This document shows, one piece after another, positions 55,414-63,868 of a DNA stretch of 64,000 nt (positions within the stretch are counted from its first letter, which is position 1; the number at the start of each line of letters is the position of its first letter). Below the pieces are notes generated by a model. That model did no database searches and was not told the DNA's origin. It worked only from the letters and a program-made list of their open reading frames with translations. Source of the DNA: Pseudonocardia petroleophila (GTDB lineage Bacteria > Actinomycetota > Actinomycetes > Mycobacteriales > Pseudonocardiaceae). The position numbers were made by a program, and so were the translations under genes. Location of the stretch: NCBI RefSeq assembly GCF_014235185.1, contig NZ_CP060131.1, positions 1,309,501-1,373,500 on the forward strand. Direction: 5' to 3'.

Positions 55414-57008
55414 GATTCCCCCAGACGCCCCCGCAGGGCCTTCTTGTCGATCTTGCCGACCTTCGTGACGGGCAGCTCGCCCACCAGTTCCAGCCGTTCG
55501 GGTCGCTTGAACCGTGCCACACCCGACATCACGTCCTGGATCTCGGCCAGTGTGACGCTCGCCCCGGAGCGGGTCACGACGAACACGCAGACGCGCTCGC
55601 CGAGGTCCGGGTCGGGCATCGCGACGGCGGCGACCTGGCTGACGGCGGGCAGCTGGTAGACCAGGTTCTCGACCTCCTCGGCGCTGATCTTCTCCCCGCC
55701 GCGGTTGATCATGTCCTTGTCGCGGCCCTCCACGACGAGGTTGCCCTCGGGGGTGCGGCGGCAGATGTCGCCGCTGCGGTACCAGCCGTCGGCGGTGAAC
55801 GCGCGGGCGTTCTGCTCCTCGGCCCGGTAGTAGCCGCGCAGCGTGTACGGGCCGCGGGTGAGCAGCGAGCCGGGCTCGCCGTCGGGGACGTCCTCGTCGA
55901 GCTCGTCGACCAGGCGCACCTCGTCGTCGGGGCACATCGGGCGGCCCTGGGTGGTGCAGACGACGTCGTCGGGGTCGTCGAGGCGGGTGTAGTTGAGCAG
56001 CCCCTCGGCCATCCCGAACACCTGCTGGAGCGCCGCGCCGAGCACCGGGCGGATCCTGCGGGCCAGCTCGTCGGCCAGCCGGGCGCCGCCGACCTGCAGG
56101 ACCTGCAGCGGCTCCGGCCGCCCGTGCTCGGCCGCGTGCTCGAGCCAGCGCCCGGCGACCGCGGGCACGACGGCGGTGTGCGTCACCCGCTCGGCCGCGA
56201 TCGTCGCGAACGCCCGCTCCGGCTCGGGCGAGGGCAGCATGACGACCCGCCCGCCGGCCAGCAGCGTCCCCAGGATGCCGGGGCAGGCCAGCGGGAAGTT
56301 GTGACCCGCGGGCAGGCTGACCAGGTACGCCGTCCCGGCGTCGACCCCGGAGACCTCGGCGCTCGCCCGCGCGTTGTAGGCGTAGTCGTCGTGGGTGCGC
56401 GGGATGAGCTTCGGCAGGCCGGTCGTGCCGCCGGAGAGCAGGAACACCGCGACGGCGCGGGGGTCCGGGGCCGGCCCGGCGTACGCGGGGCCGGGGGCGC
56501 CCAGCGCGCGGAGGTCGACGTGGCCGTCGGTGGCCGCGCCCGCGACGAGGACGTGCCGCAGCGAGGCGACCTCGCCGACGAGCTCCGCGCCCAGCGCCTG
56601 GTGGTCGAAGTCGCGCAGCCGGTCGGGCACCGCGACCGCGACGGCCCCGGCGTGCTCGGCGAGGTAGGCCAGCTCGGCGTGGCGGTGGGCGGGCAGGGCC
56701 ATCACCGGCACGATCCCCGCGCGCAGGCAGGCGACCGTCAGGACGACGAACTCCCAGCCGTTCGCGAGCTGCACGACGATCCGGTCGCCCGCGGCGATCC
56801 CGAGGTCGACGAGCCGGGCGGCCATCGCGTCGGAGCGGGCGAGCAGCTCGCCGTGGGTGAGCCGGGTGTCGCCGTCGACCAGCGCCGGGGCGTCCGGTGA
56901 GCCGGCGGCGACGTCGGCGAGCAGGTCGCCGAGCGGGCGTCCCGCCCAGTACCCTGCCTCGACGTACCGGGTGACGAACTCCGCAGGCCACGGGACGAAC
57001 TCGACCAT
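55410..57008 (-). CDS. Salicylate-AMP ligase
   Basis: 532 aa ANL-family aryl acid adenylating enzyme, starting with the [12 protein letters not shown] signature of DhbE/EntE. The P-loop is [10 protein letters not shown] (191-200), with [11 protein letters not shown] and the catalytic [10 protein letters not shown]. Substrate-pocket positions aligned with DhbE N235/S240/V337 are N237, C242 and L338 (HNFPLACPG and MAEGLLNYT). The N/C/L combination is that of salicylate-specific ligases rather than 2,3-dihydroxybenzoate. The neighbours are degradative, with no NRPS carrier domain, so it probably feeds salicylyl-AMP into CoA-linked breakdown, as SdgA in Streptomyces. ATG 57008, one base after the synthetase stop. 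Confidence 0.88.
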   Translation of the reverse strand: MVEFVPWPAEFVTRYVEAGYWAGRPLGDLLADVAAGSPDAPALVDGDTRLTHGELLARSDAMAARLVDLGIAAGDRIVVQLANGWEFVVLTVACLRAGIVPVMALPAHRHAELAYLAEHAGAVAVAVPDRLRDFDHQALGAELVGEVASLRHVLVAGAATDGHVDLRALGAPGPAYAGPAPDPRAVAVFLLSGGTTGLPKLIPRTHDDYAYNARASAEVSGVDAGTAYLVSLPAGHNFPLACPGILGTLLAGGRVVMLPSPEPERAFATIAAERVTHTAVVPAVAGRWLEHAAEHGRPEPLQVLQVGGARLADELARRIRPVLGAALQQVFGMAEGLLNYTRLDDPDDVVCTTQGRPMCPDDEVRLVDELDEDVPDGEPGSLLTRGPYTLRGYYRAEEQNARAFTADGWYRSGDICRRTPEGNLVVEGRDKDMINRGGEKISAEEVENLVYQLPAVSQVAAVAMPDPDLGERVCVFVVTRSGASVTLAEIQDVMSGVARFKRPERLELVGELPVTKVGKIDKKALRGRLGES

Positions 57009-57009
57009 C

Positions 57010-59061
57010 TCAGCGCCCTTCCACGATCACGGCGTCCAGCGCCACGAGCCCGTCCGCGGTGAGCCGCAACGGGTTGATCTCCACCTCGTCCAGGCCGGGG
57101 TGGTCGAGCAGCAGCCCGCCGACGGCGTCGACGACGTGGGCGAGCGCGGTGCGGTCGAGCACCGGGCCGCCGCGCCACCCGTCGAGCAGGGCGCGGCCCG
57201 CGAGCTCGTCGACCATCGCCCCGGCGTCGGGCGCCGGCGCGACCCGGACGGCGACGTCGGCGAGCGCCTCGGCCGTGGTGCCGCCGAGCCCGACCAGCAC
57301 GACCGGTCCGAAGACGGGGTCGCGGCGGGCGCCGACCACCAGGTCGACGCCGGGCGCGGCCATCTCCTCGACGAGCACGGTCCCGGACCCGATCGCGTCG
57401 AGCGCCTCGTCCAGCTCCGCGGCGGTGCGCACGCCGAGGCGGACACCGCCGACCTCGGTCTTGTGCAGCACCGCGGCGTCGAGCAGCTTGACCGCGACCG
57501 GTCCGCCCAGCTCGTCGAGGGCCCGGTGCGCGTCGGCGCGCGAGCGGCAGGCGCGGCGCGGCGGGGTGGTGATCCCGAGCGCGTCGAGGACGGACTTGGC
57601 CGCGTGCTCGTCGACGGGGCCGCCGGGGACCTCCACCGACGCGTGACCGGGGGCCGTGCGGGGGGCGCGACGGCCCGCCGCGTCCGCCACCAGCGCCGCC
57701 ACCGCGGCGGACAGGCCGCGGGGGTCGGCCAGGGCCGGGACGCCGCGGGCGCGCAGGGCCGCGCGGGCTGCGGCCACGGCCGGCCCCGCCCCGCCGACGG
57801 CGACCACGAGCGGGACGGAGCCGTCGTGGCCGTCGGCGACGGCGACCAGGTCGAGCGCGTCGGGCTCGTGCAGGGCGTAGGCGGCGACGACGTCGACGCC
57901 CGGGTCCCCGGCCACCGCGGCCAGCACCCGCCCGAACGAGGGGTCCGGGCGCCCGGTGTCGACCGGGTTGGCCTGGTGCGTGAGCGGCGGGAGCAGCGTG
58001 CCGAGCAGGTCCTGGGTGGCGCGCGTCAGCTCCGGGACGTCGACGCCGCGGCCGCGGAGGTCGTCGAGCACCAGCAGGCCGGGGCCCGCCTGTCCGGTGA
58101 GGACGCCGACCCCGGTCGCCCCGGCCGGCAGCCGGACCTGGGACAGCGCGCCGACGGCGTCGACCAGCTCCCGCTCGTCGTCGACGAGGACGGCGCCGGC
58201 CTGGCGCAGCGCCGCGCGGGTCGTGCGCCACGAGGTGGCGAGCGCACCGGTGTGCGACCGAGCGAACGCGGCCACGTCGTTGCGCCCCACGACGAGCGCG
58301 ACGACCGGGCGCGTCACCGCGAGCCGGGCGACCGCGGCCGTCAGGCGCGGCCCGTCGGCGACGGACTCCACGTGCAGCGCGACCGCGCCGGTGCCGGGGT
58401 CGGCGGCGAGGTGGTCGAGGACGTCGGGCGCGGACACGTCGACCGCGTTGCCCAGACCCACCGCGAGGCTGACGCCGTGCCCGGCCTCGGTGAGCAGGAA
58501 CGCGAGCGCGTGGTTGACCCCGCCGCTCGCGGCGACGACGGCGACCCGCCCGGCCGGGACGTCCGCGACGCCCGGCACGAAGCTGGCCGTGACGCCCGCG
58601 GACGGCACGAGGAAGCCGGAGGTGTTGGGGCCCAGCACGCGGATGCCGGTGCGGGCGACGACGTCGGCGAGCGCGGCCTGGTGGGCGACGCCCTCCTCCC
58701 CCGACTCGGCGAACCCGCCCCCGCACACGACGGCGGCCCCGGCCCCCGCGGCGGCGGCCTCGGCGACGGCTCCCGCGGTGGCCGCGGCGGGCACGCAGAC
58801 GATCGCCAGATCGACGGGTCCGTACCGCACGACGGCCTCGGCCACGGACGGGCACAGGGCCTCGTCCCGGGCGTTGACGAGCGCGACGGGCCCGGGGAAG
58901 GACGCCAACGACCGGGCCATGACGGCCCCGAGCTTGGCGGGGTCCCGGGAGGCCCCGACGACGGCGATCGCGCGTGGGGCGAACAGCGACGACAGCACTC
59001 CGGAGCCGTAGTGCTGTCGTGGGGGCCCCTGGGGAGCATCATGGCTCCGGAGTGCGGTCAC
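57010..59061 (-). CDS. NDP-forming acyl-CoA synthetase family protein
   Basis: 683 aa. An N-terminal CoA-binding domain (PRAIAVVGASRDPAKLGAVM), a succinyl-CoA synthetase-like ligase domain with the phospho-His in RSHTGALATSW, and a C-terminal ATP-grasp region (VKLLDAAVLHKTEVGGVRLG, VLVGLGGTTAEALADV). It makes or uses acyl-CoA with ADP/ATP. Within this operon it may complete salicylyl-CoA formation (SdgB-like) or handle another CoA thioester; the first is inference. GTG 59061 overlaps the hydroxylase stop by 4 bp. Its first 22 codons contain inverted repeats, and a downstream GTG before LSSLF is an alternative. Confidence 0.85.
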   Translation of the reverse strand: MTALRSHDAPQGPPRQHYGSGVLSSLFAPRAIAVVGASRDPAKLGAVMARSLASFPGPVALVNARDEALCPSVAEAVVRYGPVDLAIVCVPAAATAGAVAEAAAAGAGAAVVCGGGFAESGEEGVAHQAALADVVARTGIRVLGPNTSGFLVPSAGVTASFVPGVADVPAGRVAVVAASGGVNHALAFLLTEAGHGVSLAVGLGNAVDVSAPDVLDHLAADPGTGAVALHVESVADGPRLTAAVARLAVTRPVVALVVGRNDVAAFARSHTGALATSWRTTRAALRQAGAVLVDDERELVDAVGALSQVRLPAGATGVGVLTGQAGPGLLVLDDLRGRGVDVPELTRATQDLLGTLLPPLTHQANPVDTGRPDPSFGRVLAAVAGDPGVDVVAAYALHEPDALDLVAVADGHDGSVPLVVAVGGAGPAVAAARAALRARGVPALADPRGLSAAVAALVADAAGRRAPRTAPGHASVEVPGGPVDEHAAKSVLDALGITTPPRRACRSRADAHRALDELGGPVAVKLLDAAVLHKTEVGGVRLGVRTAAELDEALDAIGSGTVLVEEMAAPGVDLVVGARRDPVFGPVVLVGLGGTTAEALADVAVRVAPAPDAGAMVDELAGRALLDGWRGGPVLDRTALAHVVDAVGGLLLDHPGLDEVEINPLRLTADGLVALDAVIVEGR
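58989..59055 (-). repeat. Competing inverted repeats at the start of the acyl-CoA synthetase gene
   Basis: ACGACAGCACT (58989-58999) pairs with AGTGCTGTCGT (59010-59020). GCACTCCGGAGCC (58995-59007) pairs with GGCTCCGGAGTGC (59043-59055). The two stems share 58995-58999, so only one can form in the mRNA. They lie within the first 24 codons of the synthetase gene. Confidence 0.6.
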
Positions 59062-60608
59062 GGGGCCACCGTCGCGAGGTCGGTGCGGCCGGAGAGGACT
59101 GCGGTCAGGGCCTTGTCCTCGTCCATGTCGTCGTCGATCAGGACGGTGGTCAGGCCGTGGTGCATGCGGGCCTGCTCGCAGACCAGGGTGCGGGTGAACG
59201 AGGTGCCCCCGTGGACGGCCACGAGCCCCGAGCCGGGCAGCTGCGCGAAGGCGGCCGGCAGCCCGCTCTCGTCGTCGGGCGCCGCCACCCCGGTGGCAGG
59301 AAGGCCACCTTCATGCAGCGTCGTTGCGTGAAGGTGGCCTTGCTGCGATGCCGGCCGCACCACGAACCCGCCGCCCGTCCCCGGCTCGGCCGTCACCAGC
59401 CGCCCGGGGAACGTCACGTCGCCCACCTCCAGCGGGGTCTGCAGCGGCTCGGCGCCGTGCTCGGCGACCCAGTGCTCGTGGCTGCTCGCCACGAACTCGG
59501 GCGCGCGGCGGGCCAGGCGGGCGTCGGTGATGCTGCGGGAGAGGAAGTGGTAGGCGAACTGCCACGGCGCGAAGAAGTCGTGGTAGCGGCCGAAGTGCTC
59601 CCACCAGGCCAGGCTCGGCCGGGCGGAGCCCTGGATCTTCTCCACCGACGGGCGGGCGGCTGCCTCGTACGCGGCCAGCGCCTCCCCGAGGTCGGCGTGG
59701 GACACCAGTGCCGCCGACAGCGCCACCGCGTCCTCCATCGCCATCTTCGTGCCGGAGCCGACGGAGAAGTGCGCGGTGTGCACGGCGTCGCCGAGGAACG
59801 CGACGGGCCGCGGGTCGAGCGTGGTCCACGACGGGGTGCGGCGGGTCCGGAAGTTGCCCCACCGCGAGTTGTTGACGAGCAGCTTGCGCCCGTCGATCCG
59901 GTCGGCGAACAGCTCCTCGAGGTAGGCCTTCGTCTTCTCGTCCGAGGCGCCGGGGGGCTGGGTGACGTCGAACTCGTCGAGGCCGGCGGCCCGCCACGAC
60001 TCCTCGTCGGTCTCGACGATGAACGTGCTCACCTCGTCGGAGATCGGGTAGCCGTGCACCGCGAACACGCCGTGCGGGCCGCGCTCGTGCACGAACGTCA
60101 GCCCGGAGAACAGGTAGTCGGTGCCGAACCAGATGAACTTCGCCGTCGCCGTGTCGACCGTGGACTCCAGCCCGACCTCCTCACGGATCGCCGAGCCCGT
60201 GCCGTCGGCGGCCACGACGAGGTCGTAGCCCTCGAGGTCGGCGAGGGTGACGAACGTGGAGAAGTGCAGCGTCGCGCCGAACTCCCGGGCGCGGTCCTGC
60301 AGCAGCCCGAGCAGCACCTTGCGCGAGATCGCGGCCATGCCGTTGCCGCCGCAGCGCAGCACGTCGCCCTTGAGCCGCACCTCGATGTCGTCCCAGTGCA
60401 CGCCGTGCTCGCGCAGGCCGTCGCGCAGCACCGGGTCGGCCTCGTCGATCGCGGCCAGGGTGCGGTCGGAGAACACCACGCCGAAGCCGAACGTGTCGTC
60501 GGCGCGGTTGCGCTCGAACACGTCCACGCCGATCGACGGATCGGCCTTGCGGAGCAGCGCGGCCAGGAACAGCCCGCCCGGCCCACCCCCGACGACGGCG
60601 ACCCTCAT
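59058..60608 (-). CDS. FAD monooxygenase, salicylyl-CoA 5-hydroxylase type
   Basis: 516 aa. The FAD motif is VAVVGGGPGGLFLAALLRKA (residues 3-22), the second FAD/NADPH block is DLVVAADGTGSAIREEV, and the third is PVAFLGDAVHTAHFSVGSGT. The sequence belongs with aromatic acyl-CoA hydroxylases (SdgC and the N-terminal half of aminobenzoyl-CoA monooxygenase) rather than the shorter salicylate 1-hydroxylases. Expected reaction: salicylyl-CoA to gentisyl-CoA, which hydrolyses to gentisate. ATG 60608 and both ends overlap neighbours by 4 bp. A 51-nt palindrome lies within its 3' third. Confidence 0.88.
   Translation of the reverse strand: MRVAVVGGGPGGLFLAALLRKADPSIGVDVFERNRADDTFGFGVVFSDRTLAAIDEADPVLRDGLREHGVHWDDIEVRLKGDVLRCGGNGMAAISRKVLLGLLQDRAREFGATLHFSTFVTLADLEGYDLVVAADGTGSAIREEVGLESTVDTATAKFIWFGTDYLFSGLTFVHERGPHGVFAVHGYPISDEVSTFIVETDEESWRAAGLDEFDVTQPPGASDEKTKAYLEELFADRIDGRKLLVNNSRWGNFRTRRTPSWTTLDPRPVAFLGDAVHTAHFSVGSGTKMAMEDAVALSAALVSHADLGEALAAYEAAARPSVEKIQGSARPSLAWWEHFGRYHDFFAPWQFAYHFLSRSITDARLARRAPEFVASSHEHWVAEHGAEPLQTPLEVGDVTFPGRLVTAEPGTGGGFVVRPASQQGHLHATTLHEGGLPATGVAAPDDESGLPAAFAQLPGSGLVAVHGGTSFTRTLVCEQARMHHGLTTVLIDDDMDEDKALTAVLSGRTDLATVAP
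59296..59346. repeat. REP-like palindrome inside the hydroxylase gene
   Basis: An inverted repeat with 18-nt arms (59296-59313 and 59329-59346), one mismatch, and a 13-bp perfect core AAGGCCACCTTCA/TGAAGGTGGCCTT. The 15-nt loop can pair further (GCA/TGC). It is translated as part of the hydroxylase (QQGHLHATTLHEGGLPATG). It looks like an inserted extragenic-type palindrome that kept the reading frame. Confidence 0.7.
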
Positions 60609-61411
60609 GGCGCGCAGACGTTCCGGCACTCGCCGACGCCCTCGACCCGCGTGACGACCGCGGAGCCCTCGACGAGGTAGCGCGGGGGCTTGCGGGCGTG
60701 GCCGACGCCACCGGGCGTGCCGGTGGCGATGAGGTCGCCGGGGGCGAGGGTGATGATCTGCGAGATGTAGCGGACCAGTGCGACGGCGTCGTGCACGAGG
60801 TCGCCGGTGTCGGCCTTCTGGACGACGTCGCCGTCGACGGTGCAGGAGATGTCGCCCGGCTCCGCGTCGGTCACGAGCCACGGCCCGACCGGCGTCGACG
60901 CCTCGAACGTCTTGCCCTGCAGCCACTGCACGGACCGGTACTGGAAGTCGCGGGCGGTGATGTCGTTGACGACGGTGTATCCGGCGATCGCCGCGCGGGC
61001 CTCCTCCTCGGAGGCGTTGCGCACCTCCGCGCCGATGACGACCCCCAGCTCGGCCTCCCAGTCGACCTCGTCGGACCCGGCGGGCAGCGTGATCGGGTCG
61101 AACGCGCCGATCAGCGAGCGGTGGTACTTCGCGAACAGCGTCGGGAACTCGGGGAGCTCGCGGCCCATCTCGCGGATGTGCGTGGCGTAGTTCAGGCCGA
61201 CGCACAGGATCTTCTCCGGGCGCGGGACGGGCGGGGCGTAGTCGAGCCCGTCGAGCGGGTGGACGGTGCCGGTGGCCGCGGCGGCCTCGGCCCTCCAGTC
61301 CGGGCGGGCCAGCAGTGGGCCCAGGTCGGCGTGACCGAGCTCGACCGCCCCGTCGTCGTCGACGCGGACGGCGCGGGTGCCGTCGGCGGTCCTGATCGTC
61401 GCGAGCTTCAC
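60605..61411 (-). CDS. Fumarylpyruvate hydrolase, FAH family
   Basis: 268 aa. The FAH fold is shown by KILCVGLNYATHIREMG, the metal-binding acidic residues in SDEVDWEAELGVVIG, GYTVVNDITARDFQ and the C-terminus LAPGDLIATGTPGGVGHARK. It cleaves fumarylpyruvate to fumarate and pyruvate, the last step of the gentisate route. GTG 61411 overlaps the dioxygenase stop by 4 bp. Acylpyruvase or 2-hydroxyhepta-2,4-diene-1,7-dioate isomerase are alternative activities, but context favours this one. Confidence 0.88.
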   Translation of the reverse strand: MKLATIRTADGTRAVRVDDDGAVELGHADLGPLLARPDWRAEAAAATGTVHPLDGLDYAPPVPRPEKILCVGLNYATHIREMGRELPEFPTLFAKYHRSLIGAFDPITLPAGSDEVDWEAELGVVIGAEVRNASEEEARAAIAGYTVVNDITARDFQYRSVQWLQGKTFEASTPVGPWLVTDAEPGDISCTVDGDVVQKADTGDLVHDAVALVRYISQIITLAPGDLIATGTPGGVGHARKPPRYLVEGSAVVTRVEGVGECRNVCAP

Positions 61412-62490
61412 GAGCCGTCCTCCACGGAGGTGCGGGCGAGGCCGAGCGCCTCGAACACGGGGTCGTCGGAGAACCGGAACGCGTCGAGCCCGCCGTCGGT
61501 CCGGATCGTCACCGGCGCCCACGAGGGCACCGCGAACAGGTCGCCCGTGCCGACGTCCCAGGTCTCGTCGCCGACGGTGACCGAGCCGGAGCCGGAGAAC
61601 ACCTGCCACACCCCCGACCCCGCGACGCGCGTGGTGAGCGACCGCGCGCCGGTGCCGAGCCGGTGCATCTCGGTGCGGATCGTCGACAGCGCGTCGCGCC
61701 CGGTGGCCGGGTTGGTGAAGCGGACGACCGCGTGCCCCGGCGAGACGACGCCCGGGTGCCCCTCGGCCTCCAGCTCCAGCTGCGCGGCGAGCGCGGCGTC
61801 GGTGTGCTCCCAGCGGTAGGCCATCAGCGGCGACGCCGCGGGCGCGGGCGCTCCCACCGGGCGCAGGCCCGGGTGCCCCCACAGGCGCTCGTTGCGCGAG
61901 GCGGCCGGGGTCTCCGTCGTGGACAGCACCTCGGGGCCGAACTCGAAGAACCCGGCGTCGAGCTGGCGGACCAGCGGGATGTCGAGGCCGTCGATCCAGG
62001 CCATCGGGTGGTCGGTGGTGTTGTGGTGCTCGTGCCAGTGCATGCCCGGGGTGAGCAGCAGGTCGCCGCGGCGCATCGCGACCGGGTCGCCGACCACGTT
62101 GGTCCAGACCCCCTCGCCCTCGACGACGAACCGGAACGCCGTCTGCGTGTGCCGGTGCGCGGGGGCCTCCTCGCGCGGGCCGAGGTACTGGATCGCGGCC
62201 CACAGCGTCGGCGTGGCGTAGGCGGTGCCGGGCAGGCCGGGGTTGGCCAGCGCGATCGCGCGGCGCTCCCCGCCGCGGCCGACCGGCACGAGCTCGCCGC
62301 TGCGCGCCGCGAGCGGGTAGAGCGTGGACCAGCGCCACAGCGCCGGCACCGCGTGCGGCGACGGGGTCTGCGGCATCAGGCCGCCGCGCTGGGTCCACAG
62401 CGGGGCCATGTTCGCCGCGGCGAAGTCGGCGTACAGCTCGTCGAGCTGCGCCAGCTCCTCGGCGGTGGGTTCGTCGGTGACGGCGGTCAT
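61408..62490 (-). CDS. Gentisate 1,2-dioxygenase
   Basis: 360 aa bicupin. The iron ligands in the N-terminal cupin are H112, H114 and H151 or H153 (APAHRHTQTAFRFVVEGEGV and LTPGMHWHEHHN). WTQRGGLMPQTPSPHAVPAL is typical of gentisate/salicylate dioxygenases, and a second cupin (SGVWQVFSGSGSVTVGDETW) lacks the His set. It opens gentisate to maleylpyruvate with oxygen. Direct salicylate ring cleavage is possible for relatives, but the neighbouring CoA-pathway genes point to gentisate. ATG 62490 overlaps the transporter stop by 4 bp. Confidence 0.92.
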   Translation of the reverse strand: MTAVTDEPTAEELAQLDELYADFAAANMAPLWTQRGGLMPQTPSPHAVPALWRWSTLYPLAARSGELVPVGRGGERRAIALANPGLPGTAYATPTLWAAIQYLGPREEAPAHRHTQTAFRFVVEGEGVWTNVVGDPVAMRRGDLLLTPGMHWHEHHNTTDHPMAWIDGLDIPLVRQLDAGFFEFGPEVLSTTETPAASRNERLWGHPGLRPVGAPAPAASPLMAYRWEHTDAALAAQLELEAEGHPGVVSPGHAVVRFTNPATGRDALSTIRTEMHRLGTGARSLTTRVAGSGVWQVFSGSGSVTVGDETWDVGTGDLFAVPSWAPVTIRTDGGLDAFRFSDDPVFEALGLARTSVEDGS

Positions 62491-63791
62491 GCCGTGGCCT
62501 CCTTCTCGATGCGGGGTGCAGCGGTGCGCGCGGTCCGGGTACCCGGGATCAGGGCGATGAGCAACGCCCCGGCCAGTGCGGGCACCGCGAAGCCGTAGAA
62601 GTTCCACTCGAAGCCGAGGCCCGACGCCAGCACCCAGCCGCCGAACAGCGGGCCGACGATCGCCCCCGCCCGCCCGACGCCGAGCGCCCAGCCGAGCGCG
62701 GTGGCGCGGCTCGCGGCCGGGTAGTGCACGGCGACGTAGCCGTTGACCAGGATCTGCGTGCCGACGCTGCCGAGCCCGGCGATCGCGACGGCACCGAACA
62801 GCAGTGCGGTGTCGAGCCGCTGCGAGAGCAGCAGCAGGCACGCGGTGGCGGCGAGGAACGCGCCCGCGGTGACCGGCTTGGGGCCGAACCGGTCGGCCAG
62901 CGCGGAGGCGCCGATCGCGCCGACGATCGCGCCCAGGTTGAGCACCAGCAGGAACTGCAGCGCGGAACCCAGCGGGTAGCCCGCCTCGCGCATGATCTGC
63001 GGCAGCCAGGTGTTGAGCCCGTAGACGAGCAGCAGCCCGCAGAAGCTCGCCGCGCCGAACAGCAGCGTGGCCGTGCGGTGGGTGGGGGTGAACAGGGCGC
63101 GCGGGCCGGCGACGGCGCCCGCCCCGGGCGGCGGGTCCAGCACGGCGCCGTAGCGGGCGGCGAGCGCCTCGGCCTCCTCGCGACGGCCGCGGGCGAGCAG
63201 GTGGGCGGCCGACTCGGGCAGGAACGCGATCGCCGCGGGCAGCACCAGCACCAGCGGCGCGACACCGATCCAGAACATGGTCCGCCAGCCCTGCTCGGCG
63301 ACCAGCGCGAGCGCCAGCACCGCGGCGAGCACGCCGCCGACGGAGTAGCCGACGAACATCAGCGCGTTCCACAGCTGCCTGCGCCCGCGCGGGGCGTACT
63401 CGACGGTGAGCGCGATCGCGCTGGGCAGCACGCCGCCGAGACCGAGCCCGCCGAGGAACCGGAACAGGCCGAACAGCTCGGGGCCCGGCGCGATCGCGCA
63501 CAGGGCCATCGCCACGGAGAACCAGGTGATGCCGACCAGCATGATCCGGCGACGGCCGACCCGGTCGGTGACCGCGCCCGCGACCAGCGCGCCGACCAGC
63601 ATGCCGGCGAGCGCGTAGCTGCCGATCGCGCCGGCCTGCGCCGGGCCCAGGCCCCAGCCCGGCTCGGCGAGCAGCGTCGGGACGACGGAGCCGTAGACGA
63701 TCAGGTCGTAGCCGTCGAACACGATCGTCAGGAAGCAGATCGCCACCACGGCGAGGCCGCGGCGGGACCCGGTGGGCGCGGGCTCGGACAC
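62487..63791 (-). CDS. Aromatic acid:H+ symporter, MFS (AAHS family)
   Basis: 434 aa with 12 membrane segments. The AAHS signature FDGYDLIVYGSVVP sits in segment 1 and the MFS motif TDRVGRRRIMLVG in loop 2-3. Members (BenK, PcaK, GenK) import benzoate, 4-hydroxybenzoate or gentisate; salicylate or gentisate fits here because the gene begins the salicylate/gentisate operon. GTG 63791 follows GGAGG at 7 nt. It is the first complete gene of the operon; the regulator lies upstream on the same strand. Confidence 0.93.
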   Translation of the reverse strand: MSEPAPTGSRRGLAVVAICFLTIVFDGYDLIVYGSVVPTLLAEPGWGLGPAQAGAIGSYALAGMLVGALVAGAVTDRVGRRRIMLVGITWFSVAMALCAIAPGPELFGLFRFLGGLGLGGVLPSAIALTVEYAPRGRRQLWNALMFVGYSVGGVLAAVLALALVAEQGWRTMFWIGVAPLVLVLPAAIAFLPESAAHLLARGRREEAEALAARYGAVLDPPPGAGAVAGPRALFTPTHRTATLLFGAASFCGLLLVYGLNTWLPQIMREAGYPLGSALQFLLVLNLGAIVGAIGASALADRFGPKPVTAGAFLAATACLLLLSQRLDTALLFGAVAIAGLGSVGTQILVNGYVAVHYPAASRATALGWALGVGRAGAIVGPLFGGWVLASGLGFEWNFYGFAVPALAGALLIALIPGTRTARTAAPRIEKEATA

Positions 63792-63868
63792 GGGCGACCT
63801 CCTCGTCGGACTGCTACGAGCTCACGTTACAACGTTTATCCGACGACCGTCCAGTCTTCGTTACGTAT
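63792..63868 (-). promoter_or_regulatory. Promoter/operator region of the salicylate operon
   Basis: This 77-nt gap is notably AT-richer than its surroundings. It contains the palindrome CGTTACAACG (63825-63834) and a related CGTTACGT (63859-63866). Such paired CGTTAC elements are plausible operator halves for a PaaX-like regulator; no consensus is being claimed. Confidence 0.45.

Noticed and set aside
52235..55468. A 1077-codon plus-strand frame antisense to the LCP and VOC genes
   Set aside because: Low-complexity Arg/Ala/Gly sequence without domain features; the minus-strand genes have clear motifs.
55410..57008. Salicylate-AMP ligase as the start of a siderophore gene cluster
   Set aside because: No aryl carrier protein, NRPS or siderophore transporter; all neighbours are catabolic and co-transcribed.
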